Shown one piece after another: positions 16,737 to 25,797 of a DNA stretch of 64,000 nucleotides. Source of the stretch: Pseudogemmobacter bohemicus (GTDB lineage Bacteria > Pseudomonadota > Alphaproteobacteria > Rhodobacterales > Rhodobacteraceae); the NCBI RefSeq assembly GCF_003290025.1, contig NZ_QNHG01000002.1, positions 1,186,976 through 1,250,975 of the forward strand, given 5' to 3'. The notes beneath the pieces were generated by a model, which was given only the letters and a program-made list of their open reading frames with translations, was not told the DNA's origin and made no database searches. The position numbers and the translations under genes were made by a program. Each line of letters begins with the position of its first letter. The stretch's first letter is position 1.

Positions 16737-17444
16737 TCACAATGGCCCGCTCAGGGCAGGGCGCTGCCAGCGTGCCTCATTCGCCTCAATCGCGGCGATG
16801 CGCTCTTCGGCTTTCGGATGGCTGCGCAGCCAGACCGGAATTTCCCCACCGCCAGTGCCGGTCAGGCCGGCGAGCTTGCGGAACAGGCTGATCTGCGGCG
16901 CCGTGCCATAGCCCGCCCGGATCATCAGCGCGGTGGCCCAGGCATCGGCCTCGAACTCATCGCGCCTCGAGAGTTTCGCCATCAGCATCCGCGAGATCAT
17001 ATTGGCGATCATGCCACCAATGCCGGGGACAAAGCGGTTCAGAATGCCGGCAAGCAGGATCCCCACCGCATTCTGCCCGGTGAAGTCGATCATCCGCCGC
17101 CGCGTATGGCCATGCGCCACATGGCCCAGCTCATGCGCGATCACCGAGGCCAGCTCTTCGGGGGAGACATGGCCCTCGGCCTTTTTCTTCAGAAAGCCGC
17201 GTGTCAGGAAGATGCGCCCGTCATACGCGGCGAGGCCATTGACGGGCTCGATCTCCAGCACATTGACCCTGACCTCGGGCAGATCCAGTGCCGCCGCCAG
17301 CCGCACGGCCACCGCCTGGATCTCGGGATCGTCCAGCGGGCGCGATTGCTCATCCAGCATCCGTTTCGAGCGCCAGACCGAAAAGCGCATCATCAGGAAG
17401 CCATAGGCGATCAGGATCAGAAAGGGCATAAGGCGCAGGATCAT
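16737..17444 (-). CDS. M48-family zinc metalloprotease, membrane-anchored
   Basis: A 235-aa protein with an N-terminal hydrophobic helix (LRLMPFLILIAYGFLMM), the zinc motif VIAHELGHVAHGH, and the third ligand in RRDEFEADAWA. A second hydrophobic stretch lies around VGILLAGILNRFVPGIGG. This is the plan of HtpX/M48-type proteases that degrade or clear membrane proteins. It lies 38 bp downstream of the Rieske oxygenase gene on the same strand and may share its transcript. Confidence 0.88.
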   Translation of the reverse strand: MILRLMPFLILIAYGFLMMRFSVWRSKRMLDEQSRPLDDPEIQAVAVRLAAALDLPEVRVNVLEIEPVNGLAAYDGRIFLTRGFLKKKAEGHVSPEELASVIAHELGHVAHGHTRRRMIDFTGQNAVGILLAGILNRFVPGIGGMIANMISRMLMAKLSRRDEFEADAWATALMIRAGYGTAPQISLFRKLAGLTGTGGGEIPVWLRSHPKAEERIAAIEANEARWQRPALSGPL

Positions 17445-17482
17445 ACCCTGAATATAGGGCGCCTGCGCGGCTTGAACAGCCC

Positions 17483-18544
17483 TCAGACATCAAGCGCCCG
17501 CGCCACCCGCTCCTGGAAATACTGCACGCCGCGTTCGTGCCTGCCGGAGAGCGGCCCCGATGTATAGGCGCCGGCTGCGTAATTGCGATGGGTCTCGACG
17601 CAGACCTGATAATCCTCGCGTACGACTGCGAGCGTTCCCTGCACCGATTTCTGCCGCGCCTCTTCGCCATCCGGCGCGGTATCTGCGAAAAAGAAATGGT
17701 AGTGCTGATCGGTATGGCCCACCGAGGTCGGGTTGATCCGGCTGACATTCATGCCGCCATCGAACAGCGAAAGCGTCCAGTTCGGCCACATCCAGAGCCA
17801 TTTGCCGCGATAGAACAGCCCGTCCTTCGGCGGTGCGGTCATCTTCACATAGCCCTTATGCGCGGTGGTGGCGAAAGCCTCGAAATCAATCGCCGCGAAG
17901 AAGGCAGGATGGGTGCCGGGGATATGGTAGCCCTCGACGAAATTGTCGGTATAGACCTTCCAGTTGGCGTCGAAACTGACGGTGGCGGTATCGGTGGCGG
18001 TGTAGCGCTCCATCGGCTCATCGGCCAGCTCATCGGGCAGATCGCCCAGCTGATCCATCAGGCTTTCCACCGGGTCGATGGCGGCAAACAAGAGCCCGCG
18101 CCATTCCGCCAGCGAGACCGGCTCCAGCGGCCAGTCCTCGGGGATGATGGCCGGGTCCTTGCCATACCAGGGCGCCTGGACCAGCCTTCCGGTATCGGCA
18201 AAGGACCATTTGTGATAGGGGCAGACGATCAGCCCGCATTTCCCCGTCCCATCCGCCAGGAGTTTCGCGCCGCGATGGCGGCAGACGTTCTTGAAGCCCC
18301 GGAGTGCCCCATCCCGCCCCCGGATCGCAAAGACCGGAATACCGGCTATGTCGATGGCGAGATAGCGCCCGCTCTCTGCCAGATCCGCGACCGGCCCCAT
18401 CAGCTGCCATGAGCGGTTGAAGATCCTGGCGCGCTCCTCCTGAAAGATCTCGGGCCGGATATAGAGGCCTGGGTCGAGATTCAGATATTGCTGGCCCGGA
18501 TGGATCTGGGGATGGGCCTCTTCATGGCGGCTATCGGCTGGCAT
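17483..18544 (-). CDS. Rieske-type ring-hydroxylating oxygenase, alpha subunit
   Basis: A 353-aa protein with the Rieske [2Fe-2S] ligands C88-x-H90 (NVCRHRGAK) and C108-x2-H111 (VCPYHKWSF), and the mononuclear iron site DNFVEGYHIPGTHPAFF further on. This is the normal architecture of the large subunit of aromatic and quaternary-amine oxygenases. No ferredoxin reductase or beta subunit gene is next to it, so its electron donor and substrate are unknown. It sits between a VWA protein gene and an M48 protease gene. Confidence 0.9.
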   Translation of the reverse strand: MPADSRHEEAHPQIHPGQQYLNLDPGLYIRPEIFQEERARIFNRSWQLMGPVADLAESGRYLAIDIAGIPVFAIRGRDGALRGFKNVCRHRGAKLLADGTGKCGLIVCPYHKWSFADTGRLVQAPWYGKDPAIIPEDWPLEPVSLAEWRGLLFAAIDPVESLMDQLGDLPDELADEPMERYTATDTATVSFDANWKVYTDNFVEGYHIPGTHPAFFAAIDFEAFATTAHKGYVKMTAPPKDGLFYRGKWLWMWPNWTLSLFDGGMNVSRINPTSVGHTDQHYHFFFADTAPDGEEARQKSVQGTLAVVREDYQVCVETHRNYAAGAYTSGPLSGRHERGVQYFQERVARALDV

Positions 18545-18610
18545 CTGCTCGCTCCATTCGATTTTGTACGAATGTGCCAGACTCGTCCCGCCTCTGGCAA
18601 GGCCCAGGCT

Positions 18611-19792
18611 TCAGCGCAGTGCTTTGACGCCCCTCGCAATGCCTTCCAGCGTCATCGGCACCATACGGCCTTCGAAAATCGCGTCGATCAGCCTTGTGGA
18701 CTGGCTGTAGCCCCACTGCGCTTCGGCCACCGGATTGATCCAGAGGTGATGCGGCCATTGTTCCACCGCCCGGGTCAGCCAGGTCTGGCCGGATTCGCGG
18801 TTCCAGTGCTCATTGGCGCCGCCGGGATGGGTGATCTCATAGGGCGACATCGCGGCATCGCCGACAAAGATCGCGCGCCAGTCGGGGCCGTGGCTGCGCA
18901 GAATGTCCCAGGTCGCGGTCTGCCCGGTCCAGCGGCGCTGATTGTCTTTCCAGACGCCCTCATAAAGGCAGTTGTGGAAATACCAGGTCTCCAGATGGCG
19001 GAATTCGGAACGCGCGGCGGAGAACAGTTCTTCCAGAACCTTCACATGCGGATCCATCGAGCCGCCAATGTCCAGAAACAACAAGACCTTGATCGCATTC
19101 CTGCGCTCTGGCCGGGTCTGCACATCCAGCCAGCCCTGTTTCGCGGTGGCGCGGATGGTGCCGGCAAGATCCAGCTCTTCGGTGGCACCGTCGCGCGCCC
19201 AGCGGCGCAGCGCCCGGAGCGCGAGCTTGATATTCCTGGACCCGATCTCGGCCCTGTCATCGAGGTTCCTGAATTCGCGCCTGTCCCAGACCTTGACCGC
19301 ACGCCTGTGGCGGCTTTCCTGCTGGCCGATGCGGATGCCCTCGGGATTGTAGCCATAGGCGCCAAAGGGCGAGGTGCCGGCGGTGCCGATCCATTTATTG
19401 CCGCCCTGGTGGCGGCCTTTCTGGTCTTCCAGCCGCTGGCGCAGCGTCTCCATCAGCGTGTCAAAGCCGCCAAGCGCCTTGATCCCGGCCTTTTCTTCCT
19501 CGCTCAGGAATTTCTCGGCCAGCTTTTCCAGCCAGTCGCCCGGCAGGTCCAGCGCCTCGATGACAGAGCTGTCGGGGATCTGGTCCAGCCCGGCAAAGGC
19601 TGCGGCAAAGGCGCGGTCATAGCGGTCTAGATGGCGCTCATCCTTGACCAGGGTAAGCCGGCCCAGATGGTAGAAACCCTCGCTGTCATTGGTGGCGAGC
19701 CCGGCCTCAAGCGCCTCAAGAAAAGCGAGGAATTCGCGCGGGCTGACCGGCACACCTTCGCGACGCAGCGTCTCGAAAAAGGGCAGGAACAT
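18611..19792 (-). CDS. VWA-domain protein, CoxE-like
   Basis: A 393-aa protein with an N-terminal helical part (FFETLRREGVPVSPREFLAFLEAL) and a C-terminal von Willebrand A domain whose metal site begins VLLFLDIGGSMDPH (DxGxS). HNCLYEGVWKDN and IFVGDAAMSPYEI fit the CoxE-type VWA family. Such proteins work with MoxR AAA+ ATPases to mature metalloenzymes or complexes; a MoxR gene lies at 22152-22991 on the same strand. The intended client is not obvious; the adjacent Rieske enzyme is one option. Confidence 0.87.
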   Translation of the reverse strand: MFLPFFETLRREGVPVSPREFLAFLEALEAGLATNDSEGFYHLGRLTLVKDERHLDRYDRAFAAAFAGLDQIPDSSVIEALDLPGDWLEKLAEKFLSEEEKAGIKALGGFDTLMETLRQRLEDQKGRHQGGNKWIGTAGTSPFGAYGYNPEGIRIGQQESRHRRAVKVWDRREFRNLDDRAEIGSRNIKLALRALRRWARDGATEELDLAGTIRATAKQGWLDVQTRPERRNAIKVLLFLDIGGSMDPHVKVLEELFSAARSEFRHLETWYFHNCLYEGVWKDNQRRWTGQTATWDILRSHGPDWRAIFVGDAAMSPYEITHPGGANEHWNRESGQTWLTRAVEQWPHHLWINPVAEAQWGYSQSTRLIDAIFEGRMVPMTLEGIARGVKALR

Positions 19793-19810
19793 CGCGCCGC
19801 CCCCCCGGTA

Positions 19811-19978
19811 TCAGCTGAGAAAGCGCAGGAGGATGATCTGGATGAAAAGCCCGGTCACCCCCAGAAGCAGCCCGATTCCAAAGGCATATTGCGCCATGTC
19901 AGGCGCTTTGCCGCCAAGGCTCCGGGCACGGAACACACCGATCACCGCCCCCAGAACGAAGCCACCGATTGCCAGCAT
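19811..19978 (-). CDS. Small membrane protein, 55 aa
   Basis: ATG at 19978, TGA at 19811-19813. The protein has two hydrophobic segments, AIGGFVLGAVIGVF at the start and FGIGLLLGVTGLFIQIILL at the end, with RARSLGGKAPD between them. The N- and C-termini would lie on the same side of the membrane. It is between the VWA gene and the DUF2927 gene on the same strand. No function is recognised. Coding is supported by composition and operon position. Confidence 0.6.
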   Translation of the reverse strand: MLAIGGFVLGAVIGVFRARSLGGKAPDMAQYAFGIGLLLGVTGLFIQIILLRFLS

Positions 19979-20035
19979 TGCTTTGCTCCCGTCCTGCCTG
20001 CTCAGGGCCGGCCGGAGGCTCTCTGGCCCGACGGA

Positions 20036-21412
20036 TCAGCCGCGGAAGAGGCCGCTCAGCCCGAGCGCGCCAATCTCGCGCGTGCGGGCCCGGATATTGG
20101 CCTCAGAGCCGAAGCCATAGCGCGCCAGCGGCTGACTGTCCACTCGCAGCCGGTCTGCCTCGGCCTTGCGGCCCAGCATGTCCAGCGCCTCGGCCCGGAT
20201 CAGCTGCGTCGTGGCCAGCAGCCCGTGATTTTCGGCGCCGCGGATCACCGGGATCGCGCGATCGGTAAAGCGCAGCACCTGGTCGGGCTGACCATTGGTC
20301 AGCGCCAGCGCGGCAAGCTGCATGTCGATATGGGCGACGTAAAGCGCGCCGCCGGGCTGGGTGCGCCAGATCGACGAGGCCTTGGAGAACTCGGCCACCG
20401 CCGCCACCCGGTCCGAGCCGACCAGCAGGCGGGCATTTGCAAAATAGGCAAAGGCGAGGCGGCTGTCCTTCCAGCCCTGGGCATGGGCCATGGTGATCGC
20501 GCGCTCGACCGCGGCCTTGCGCCGCGCAGTGCCGTAGCCGGGGTTCAGCGCGACCGCGATCAGGTCTTTCCAGGCCGGCGGCGTGATCGAGATGTCCTGG
20601 TTGAGCGGGCCACCGGTTCCGAAAATCCCCGCCATCTGGGCGGCGACCTCAGGCTTCGACATCCCCGAGCGCAGTTTGGGCGAATACCAGGCGCGCAGGA
20701 TCTTCATGTCGAAATCGGTCAGCACGGTCTGGAAATTGTCGTCATTGAAGACCGAATCGGTCAGGCGATACATGTCGTTCAAGGGCCCCATCGCCTGGGC
20801 CAGCTCTTCATGCAGGCAGTCGCGCACCTCTTGCGGGCTGGCATCCGAGGGCGCGAAGATGCCAACGGTCTTCCGCTCGCGCACCTGGGTCCAGTCGACA
20901 CGGTAGGTGCCGCGATTGCCCTGATATTCCGCGAGGCTGGAGACATTCGGGACGACGAAACAGGCGGCATTCGGGGCCGCGCGGCTGAGTTCGCGGCGCG
21001 TGCTGAATTCGATGGTTACCGAGGCAGCTTCACCGGGGCTGACGCGGCGGACATTGATCCCCGCCTCATTGCGGAAGCGCTGCAGCAAGCGGTCCAGATC
21101 GGCACCGGCGGTGGCTGGCACATTGCCGGTCAGCGCCACGGTTATCGGCCCCTCAAAGCGGCTGAAATACGGAAGCTCGCGACCGCTTTCCAGCCGGAAG
21201 CCAAGCCCCATAAAGGCCGCCGTCAGATCGGCCGGGCTATGGCGCACCGAGGCGACAGGCGCGAGGCCGGCAACCGGATCGAGGAAGGCGGCAGCAGGCG
21301 CCGCCGGTTCCGTGACCGGGATCGGCCGGCTCTTGGTTACTTCGGCGTTCGGGGCCGGCGTGCAGGCGGTAATGGCCGCCAGGGAGGCGGCAAGCAGCGG
21401 GATGTTTCGCAT
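20036..21412 (-). CDS. DUF2927-family lipoprotein
   Basis: A 458-aa protein with a lipoprotein signal (LAASLAAITAC, lipobox cysteine at residue 17). It has the DUF2927 core, including FVVPN and the CLHEELAQAMGPLNDMY segment, whose HEExxQ looks like a gluzincin-type metal motif. The second half is helical and repeat-like. Metal-dependent hydrolysis would be an inference; the family has no settled function. It belongs to the same-strand run that includes the VWA and MoxR genes. A 16-bp perfect hairpin lies 65 bp upstream. Confidence 0.8.
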   Translation of the reverse strand: MRNIPLLAASLAAITACTPAPNAEVTKSRPIPVTEPAAPAAAFLDPVAGLAPVASVRHSPADLTAAFMGLGFRLESGRELPYFSRFEGPITVALTGNVPATAGADLDRLLQRFRNEAGINVRRVSPGEAASVTIEFSTRRELSRAAPNAACFVVPNVSSLAEYQGNRGTYRVDWTQVRERKTVGIFAPSDASPQEVRDCLHEELAQAMGPLNDMYRLTDSVFNDDNFQTVLTDFDMKILRAWYSPKLRSGMSKPEVAAQMAGIFGTGGPLNQDISITPPAWKDLIAVALNPGYGTARRKAAVERAITMAHAQGWKDSRLAFAYFANARLLVGSDRVAAVAEFSKASSIWRTQPGGALYVAHIDMQLAALALTNGQPDQVLRFTDRAIPVIRGAENHGLLATTQLIRAEALDMLGRKAEADRLRVDSQPLARYGFGSEANIRARTREIGALGLSGLFRG

Positions 21413-21476
21413 TGAGTGGCAGCTCGATCTTTGCGTGCGGGAGTTTGCCCCCGGCAGTTACATTGTCCTCCGGCCC

Positions 21477-21512
21477 GGCCAGCATGCGATGCCCCCGCAT
21501 CGCATGCTGGCC
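21477..21512. repeat. Perfect 16-bp inverted repeat upstream of the DUF2927 gene
   Basis: GGCCAGCATGCGATGC and GCATCGCATGCTGGCC are perfectly complementary with CCCC between. No T-run follows. It could be an operator, a structured 5' leader or a terminator of something from the right. Confidence 0.8.
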
Positions 21513-22151
21513 AGAACCGGCGGTGGTCCGTGACGGGCGCATCCGACGGCGCGGTAACGGGGGGGCGAGCAGACATTGAGGTGCCCCCCGGAACCGCGTC
21601 GTTCAAAGCCGTCCCGGGGACCTTCCGGGTGGCGATGCGCGAAATCTCTGACGGCAGGACGCTCCGGGCAGGGAGACGCGGGCGGTCAGAGAATGCTGTT
21701 GAAGACGGATGGAGCGCGGCAGATCCGGCCGTTCGGCACCGGCAAGGCCAGGCATTGCCCCGGCCGCCGGGGAACCCGGTAGCCGTCTGAACGATGCCCA
21801 TTGTTGCCGACATGAGGGTGAGGCTCCATCACCAAAGCTTCTGTGCTGGTATTCAACACAATGCCTTTGTCGTGATCGCGACCCGGATGTGTCAATTGCG
21901 CGGAATCTCGGTGTTTACGAAGTTACTAGCCATCGCGGTCTCTGATGGCTCAGGGACCAGATATGCCCCTAAATTATCACGCAATATTTCATATTGTTTC
22001 AAAAACTGTAATCGCGTGATTAGATTGTGGCAAGATCGTGGCCTAACCTGGGCAGGGTCGCCCGATTCGTCCTTCCGGCCTGCCTTAATGGCGCGGCAGG
22101 ATTCGGGCGGAGGCAATTCCAGGTTGATCCCTTTCCGGGCGAGCGGGGGTC
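21513..22151. other. 640-bp gap, AT-rich in the second half, no gene seen
   Basis: The stretch at about 21830-22030 is clearly AT-richer than its surroundings (for example TTATCACGCAATATTTCATA) and could hold a promoter or a small RNA. No convincing coding sequence is present. Confidence 0.45.
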
Positions 22152-22991
22152 TCAGCGATTCTCGCGTGACATGAAGGCGAGCCGTTCGAAAAGCTGGACA
22201 TCCTGCTCGCTCTTCAACAGCGCGCCATGCAGCCTGGGCAGCAGATGCCGGGCATCACGGGCAAGGTCTTCGGGCGCCAGATCCTCGGCGAGGATCAGCT
22301 TGAGCCAGTCCAGCACTTCCGAGGTCGAGGGCTTCTTCTTCAACCCCGGCGTCTCGCGGATGGCAAAGAACCCGGTCAGTGCCGCCGCAAGCAGTTTTTC
22401 CTTAATTTCCGGGAAATGCACCCGGATGATCGCCGCAAGGGTGTCGGCATCCGGGAAGCGTATATAGTGAAAGAAGCAGCGGCGCAGAAAGGCGTCGGGC
22501 AGCTCTTTTTCATTGTTCGAGGTGATGATCACCACCGGGCGTTGCCGGGCCTTCACCGTCTCGCCGGTTTCATAGACATGGAACTCCATCCGGTCGAGTT
22601 CCTGAAGCAGGTCATTGGGAAACTCGATATCGGCCTTGTCGATCTCGTCGATCAGCAGCACGACCCGCTCGGGCGCGTCAAAGGCCTGCCACAGTTTCCC
22701 GCGCCGGATGTAATTCTGTACGTCGTGGACGCGGGCCTCGCCCAGCTGACTGTCCCTCAGCCGGCTGACCGCGTCATATTCATAAAGCCCCTGTTGCGCG
22801 CGGGTGGTGGATTTCACATGCCATTCGATCAGCTCCATCCCGAGGCTGGCGGATACCTGGCGCGCAAGCTCGGTCTTGCCGGTGCCGGGCTCGCCTTTGA
22901 CCAGCAAAGGCCGGCCCAGAACCACCGCCGCATTCACCGCTACGGCGAGGTCGGGCGCTGCGATATAGCCTGTGGTTGACCGGAATTTCAT
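22152..22991 (-). CDS. MoxR-family AAA+ ATPase
   Basis: A 279-aa protein with Walker A LLVKGEPGTGKTEL, Walker B VLLIDEIDKAD and the sensor region VIITSNNEKELPDAFLRRC. This is the compact MoxR layout with no extra domains. MoxR ATPases partner VWA proteins as chaperones for complex or cofactor assembly; the CoxE-like VWA gene is 2.4 kb downstream on the same strand. A 740-bp gap separates it from the DUF2927 gene, so co-transcription is not certain. Confidence 0.92.
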   Translation of the reverse strand: MKFRSTTGYIAAPDLAVAVNAAVVLGRPLLVKGEPGTGKTELARQVSASLGMELIEWHVKSTTRAQQGLYEYDAVSRLRDSQLGEARVHDVQNYIRRGKLWQAFDAPERVVLLIDEIDKADIEFPNDLLQELDRMEFHVYETGETVKARQRPVVIITSNNEKELPDAFLRRCFFHYIRFPDADTLAAIIRVHFPEIKEKLLAAALTGFFAIRETPGLKKKPSTSEVLDWLKLILAEDLAPEDLARDARHLLPRLHGALLKSEQDVQLFERLAFMSRENR

Positions 22992-23173
22992 GTCAGCGCG
23001 CGCCTTTGCCGGATTGGGTGCCTTACGGGCCTGCGGACCCTATCGAGGCCGGGAAATTATCGCAACTGCTAGTGACATTGCTGACCGCATGGGCTACATG
23101 CCGCGCCAACAGGAGTGCGCATATGACAGAAGCCCACCTGTCGGCGCCCGCCGGCGACAAGGAGAGATCTGCG

Positions 23174-23596
23174 ATGAAGGCCGAAGTTTTCCTGCCCGAC
23201 GATTATCGTCCCGCCGAGGACGAACCCTTTATGAATGACCGTCAGCTGGAATATTTCCGCCGCAAGCTGATCATCTGGAAACAAGAGCTGCTTGGCCAGT
23301 CGGCCGAGACCCTTGGCAACCTGACCGAAAGCGGCCGCAACGTTCCCGACCTTGCCGACCGCGCCTCTGAAGAGACCGACCGCGCGCTTGAGCTGCGCAC
23401 CCGCGACCGCCAGCGCAAGCTGATCTCCAAGATCGACTCGGCTTTGCGCCGCATCGAGAATGGCGAATACGGCTATTGCGAGATGACCGGCGAGCCGATC
23501 AGCCTGAAACGGCTGGATGCGCGCCCGATCGCCACCATGACGCTGGAAGCGCAGGAAAAGCATGAGCGGCGTGAAAAGGTGCATCGCGACGACTGA
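23174..23596 (+). CDS. dksA: RNA polymerase-binding transcription factor DksA
   Basis: A 140-aa protein MKAEVFLPDDYRPAEDEPFMN, then a coiled coil (FRRKLIIWKQELL ... SEETDRALELRTRDRQRKL) and a C-terminal segment YGYCEMTGEPISLKRLDARP. Only one of the four zinc cysteines of E. coli DksA is visible, as in cysteine-poor DksA forms. It modulates initiation with ppGpp. AAGGAGA lies before ATG 23174; a second in-frame ATG at 23123 also has AGGAG 7 bases upstream and would add 17 residues. Confidence 0.92.
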   Translation: MKAEVFLPDDYRPAEDEPFMNDRQLEYFRRKLIIWKQELLGQSAETLGNLTESGRNVPDLADRASEETDRALELRTRDRQRKLISKIDSALRRIENGEYGYCEMTGEPISLKRLDARPIATMTLEAQEKHERREKVHRDD

Positions 23597-23750
23597 GCCG
23601 TGCCAAAACCCTGCTGGTCCCGTCCGGCAGGGAATGCAAGGCTTGCAACCGCGTCGCCGACACTGGAAAAGGAAGCCGGGCTCTTGCCCGGCTTTGTCAT
23701 TGCCGGCAGCCGGCACAGGACCAGAGACCCGGGTTCAGGATCAGGACAGA

Positions 23751-24932
23751 ATGGCGCTAAAAGACCAGTCGGTGACCATAATCGGGGCGGGCGTGGCCGG
23801 TCTCGCACTGGCGCGGGCGCTGGCGCTGAAAGGCGCGCGGGTTCTGGTGATGGAACAGGCCGATGCCATTCGCGAGGTCGGCGCCGGCCTCCAGATCAGC
23901 CCGAACGGGGCGCAGGTGCTGCGCGCGCTTGGCCTCGGCGAGGCGCTTGAGGCCGCCTCCTGCCGCGCGGAGGCCGTCGAGCTGCGCGACGGCTTTGACG
24001 GCGATCTGGTGACGCGGCTTGATGTGGCGCGGCTCAGGCCCGATCAGGGCTGGCATTTCCTCCACCGCGCCGATCTGGTCGGCCTGCTGCTGGAGGGCGC
24101 CAAAGCCGCCGGAGCCGAGCTGCGGCTTTTGCAAAAGCTGCGCCGTGTCGATCTGTCGGGCCCGCAGCCGGTGATCGAGACCTGCACCGGCGCGCAGGAG
24201 CCGGCGCCGCTGTTGATCGGGGCCGACGGGCTGCACTCGCATACCCGCATCGCGCTGAATGGCGAGGCGAAGCCGTTTTTCACCAATCAGGTCGCCTGGC
24301 GCGCTCTGGTCCCCTGCGACCCGGCAGAGCCGAATGTGGCCGAGGTTCATATGGGGCCGGGCCGCCACCTGGTCAGCTATCCGCTGCGGGGCGGCACTTT
24401 GCGCAATATTGTGGCCGTTGAGGAGCGCCGCCGCTGGACCGAAGAGGGCTGGGCGCTGCGCGACGACCCGATGGAGTTGCGGCTGGCCTTCGAGGCTTTC
24501 AGCCCGCGGGTGCGTGGCTGGCTCGACCAGGTCGAGGATGCCTGGCTCTGGGGTCTCTTCCGCCATCCGGTCGCGAAGACCTGGTATCGTGTCTTGCCCG
24601 AAGGCGCGGTGGCGATCCTCGGCGATGCCGCGCATCCGACGCTGCCCTTCCTGGCCCAGGGCGCCAATATGGCGCTGGAGGATGTCTGGACCCTCGCCAG
24701 CATGCTGGATCGTCATGGCACTGCCGGGCTGGTTGCCTATCAGGTGGCGCGGGCGCGGCGCTCGGCCCGGATCGTGACGGCGGCCAACCGCAATGCGCGG
24801 CTCTATCACCTCGGGGGGCCGCTGCGCAGCATCGCACATCTCGGGCTGAAGCTCGGTGGCCGCATCGCGCCGGGGGCGGCGCTGTCGCGGTTCAACTGGC
24901 TTTACGATTACGACGTGACAAAGCTCGGCTGA
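23751..24932 (+). CDS. FAD-dependent aromatic monooxygenase (salicylate hydroxylase-like)
   Basis: A 393-aa group A flavin monooxygenase with GxGxxG motif IIGAGVAGLALARAL, the middle GADG motif (LLIGADGLHSHTR) and the FAD ribityl motif AILGDAAHPTLPFLAQGANMALED in pieces. Such enzymes hydroxylate salicylate- or 3-hydroxybenzoate-like rings using NAD(P)H. Substrate cannot be read from the sequence and no degradation genes surround it. It follows dksA by 150 bp and converges with xth. Confidence 0.88.
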   Translation: MALKDQSVTIIGAGVAGLALARALALKGARVLVMEQADAIREVGAGLQISPNGAQVLRALGLGEALEAASCRAEAVELRDGFDGDLVTRLDVARLRPDQGWHFLHRADLVGLLLEGAKAAGAELRLLQKLRRVDLSGPQPVIETCTGAQEPAPLLIGADGLHSHTRIALNGEAKPFFTNQVAWRALVPCDPAEPNVAEVHMGPGRHLVSYPLRGGTLRNIVAVEERRRWTEEGWALRDDPMELRLAFEAFSPRVRGWLDQVEDAWLWGLFRHPVAKTWYRVLPEGAVAILGDAAHPTLPFLAQGANMALEDVWTLASMLDRHGTAGLVAYQVARARRSARIVTAANRNARLYHLGGPLRSIAHLGLKLGGRIAPGAALSRFNWLYDYDVTKLG

Positions 24933-24946
24933 GCCTCGCCCTCTTT

Positions 24947-25726
24947 TCAGGCCGCCAGCCGCACCCAGACCGGGACGTGATCGGATGGCTTGTCACCGGC
25001 GCGCACATCCTTGTCGATGCCGGTCTCTTCCAGCAGATCGGCGGCCTGGGGCGTCAGCAGCACATGGTCGATGCGGATGCCGTTGCCGCGCTCCCATGAA
25101 TTGGCCTGATAGTCCCAGAAGGTGTAAACCCCCGGGCGCGGGTCGCGGGTGCGGATCGCCTCGGTCAGGCCAAGATTCAGCAGGCGCCGGAACGCGGCGC
25201 GGCTTTGGGGCAGGAACAGCGCGTCCTCAAGCCAGGCCCCGGGCTTTGCGGCATCCTCGGCCTGGGGGATGACGTTGTAATCACCAAGGAACAGGGTCGG
25301 TTCTTCCAGCGCCATGAGCGCGCGGGCGCGGGCTTCCAGCCGTTCCATCCAGGCAAGCTTATAGTCATATTTCGGCCCCGGCGCCGGGTTGCCGTTGGGC
25401 AGATAGAGCCCGCAGACCCGGACCACGCGCGGCCCTTCGACCGTGGCCTCGATCCAGCGCGCCTGTTCGTCGCTCGCGTCACCCGGCAGACCGCGCGTCA
25501 CATCCGAGAGCGGGTATTTCGACAGGATCGCGACGCCGTTGAAGCTTTTCTGCCCATGGGTTTCGACCTGATAGCCCATCTCCTCGAACAGCTCGCGCGG
25601 GAAGCCCTCGTCGACGGATTTGATCTCCTGGAGGCAGACCACATCCGGCTCTGCCGCCTTCAGCCAGCGCGGCAGCGCCTCGATCCTTGCCTTGATGCCG
25701 TTGATGTTGAAGGTGGCGATCTTCAT
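24947..25726 (-). CDS. xthA: Exodeoxyribonuclease III
   Basis: A 259-aa protein, MKIATFNINGIKAR at the start, VVCLQEIKS (metal-binding glutamate), VCGLYLPNGNP, LFLGDYNVIP, and RIDHVLLTPQAADLL with SDHVPVWVRL at the end. This is the full set of AP-endonuclease/exonuclease III motifs for base-excision repair. It lies 72 bp downstream of pheT on the same strand. Confidence 0.95.
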   Translation of the reverse strand: MKIATFNINGIKARIEALPRWLKAAEPDVVCLQEIKSVDEGFPRELFEEMGYQVETHGQKSFNGVAILSKYPLSDVTRGLPGDASDEQARWIEATVEGPRVVRVCGLYLPNGNPAPGPKYDYKLAWMERLEARARALMALEEPTLFLGDYNVIPQAEDAAKPGAWLEDALFLPQSRAAFRRLLNLGLTEAIRTRDPRPGVYTFWDYQANSWERGNGIRIDHVLLTPQAADLLEETGIDKDVRAGDKPSDHVPVWVRLAA

Positions 25727-25797
25727 GGCAGTCTCCCGGAAGGGCTGTCGGCGCGAAGGGGACGGCGACGCGAGGCCGGACCCCGCGCCGGAGTGGA

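Noticed and set aside
19631-21415. 594-codon plus-strand frame opposite VWA and DUF2927 genes
   Set aside because: It runs antiparallel across two real genes and the intergenic region; the composition is not protein-like.
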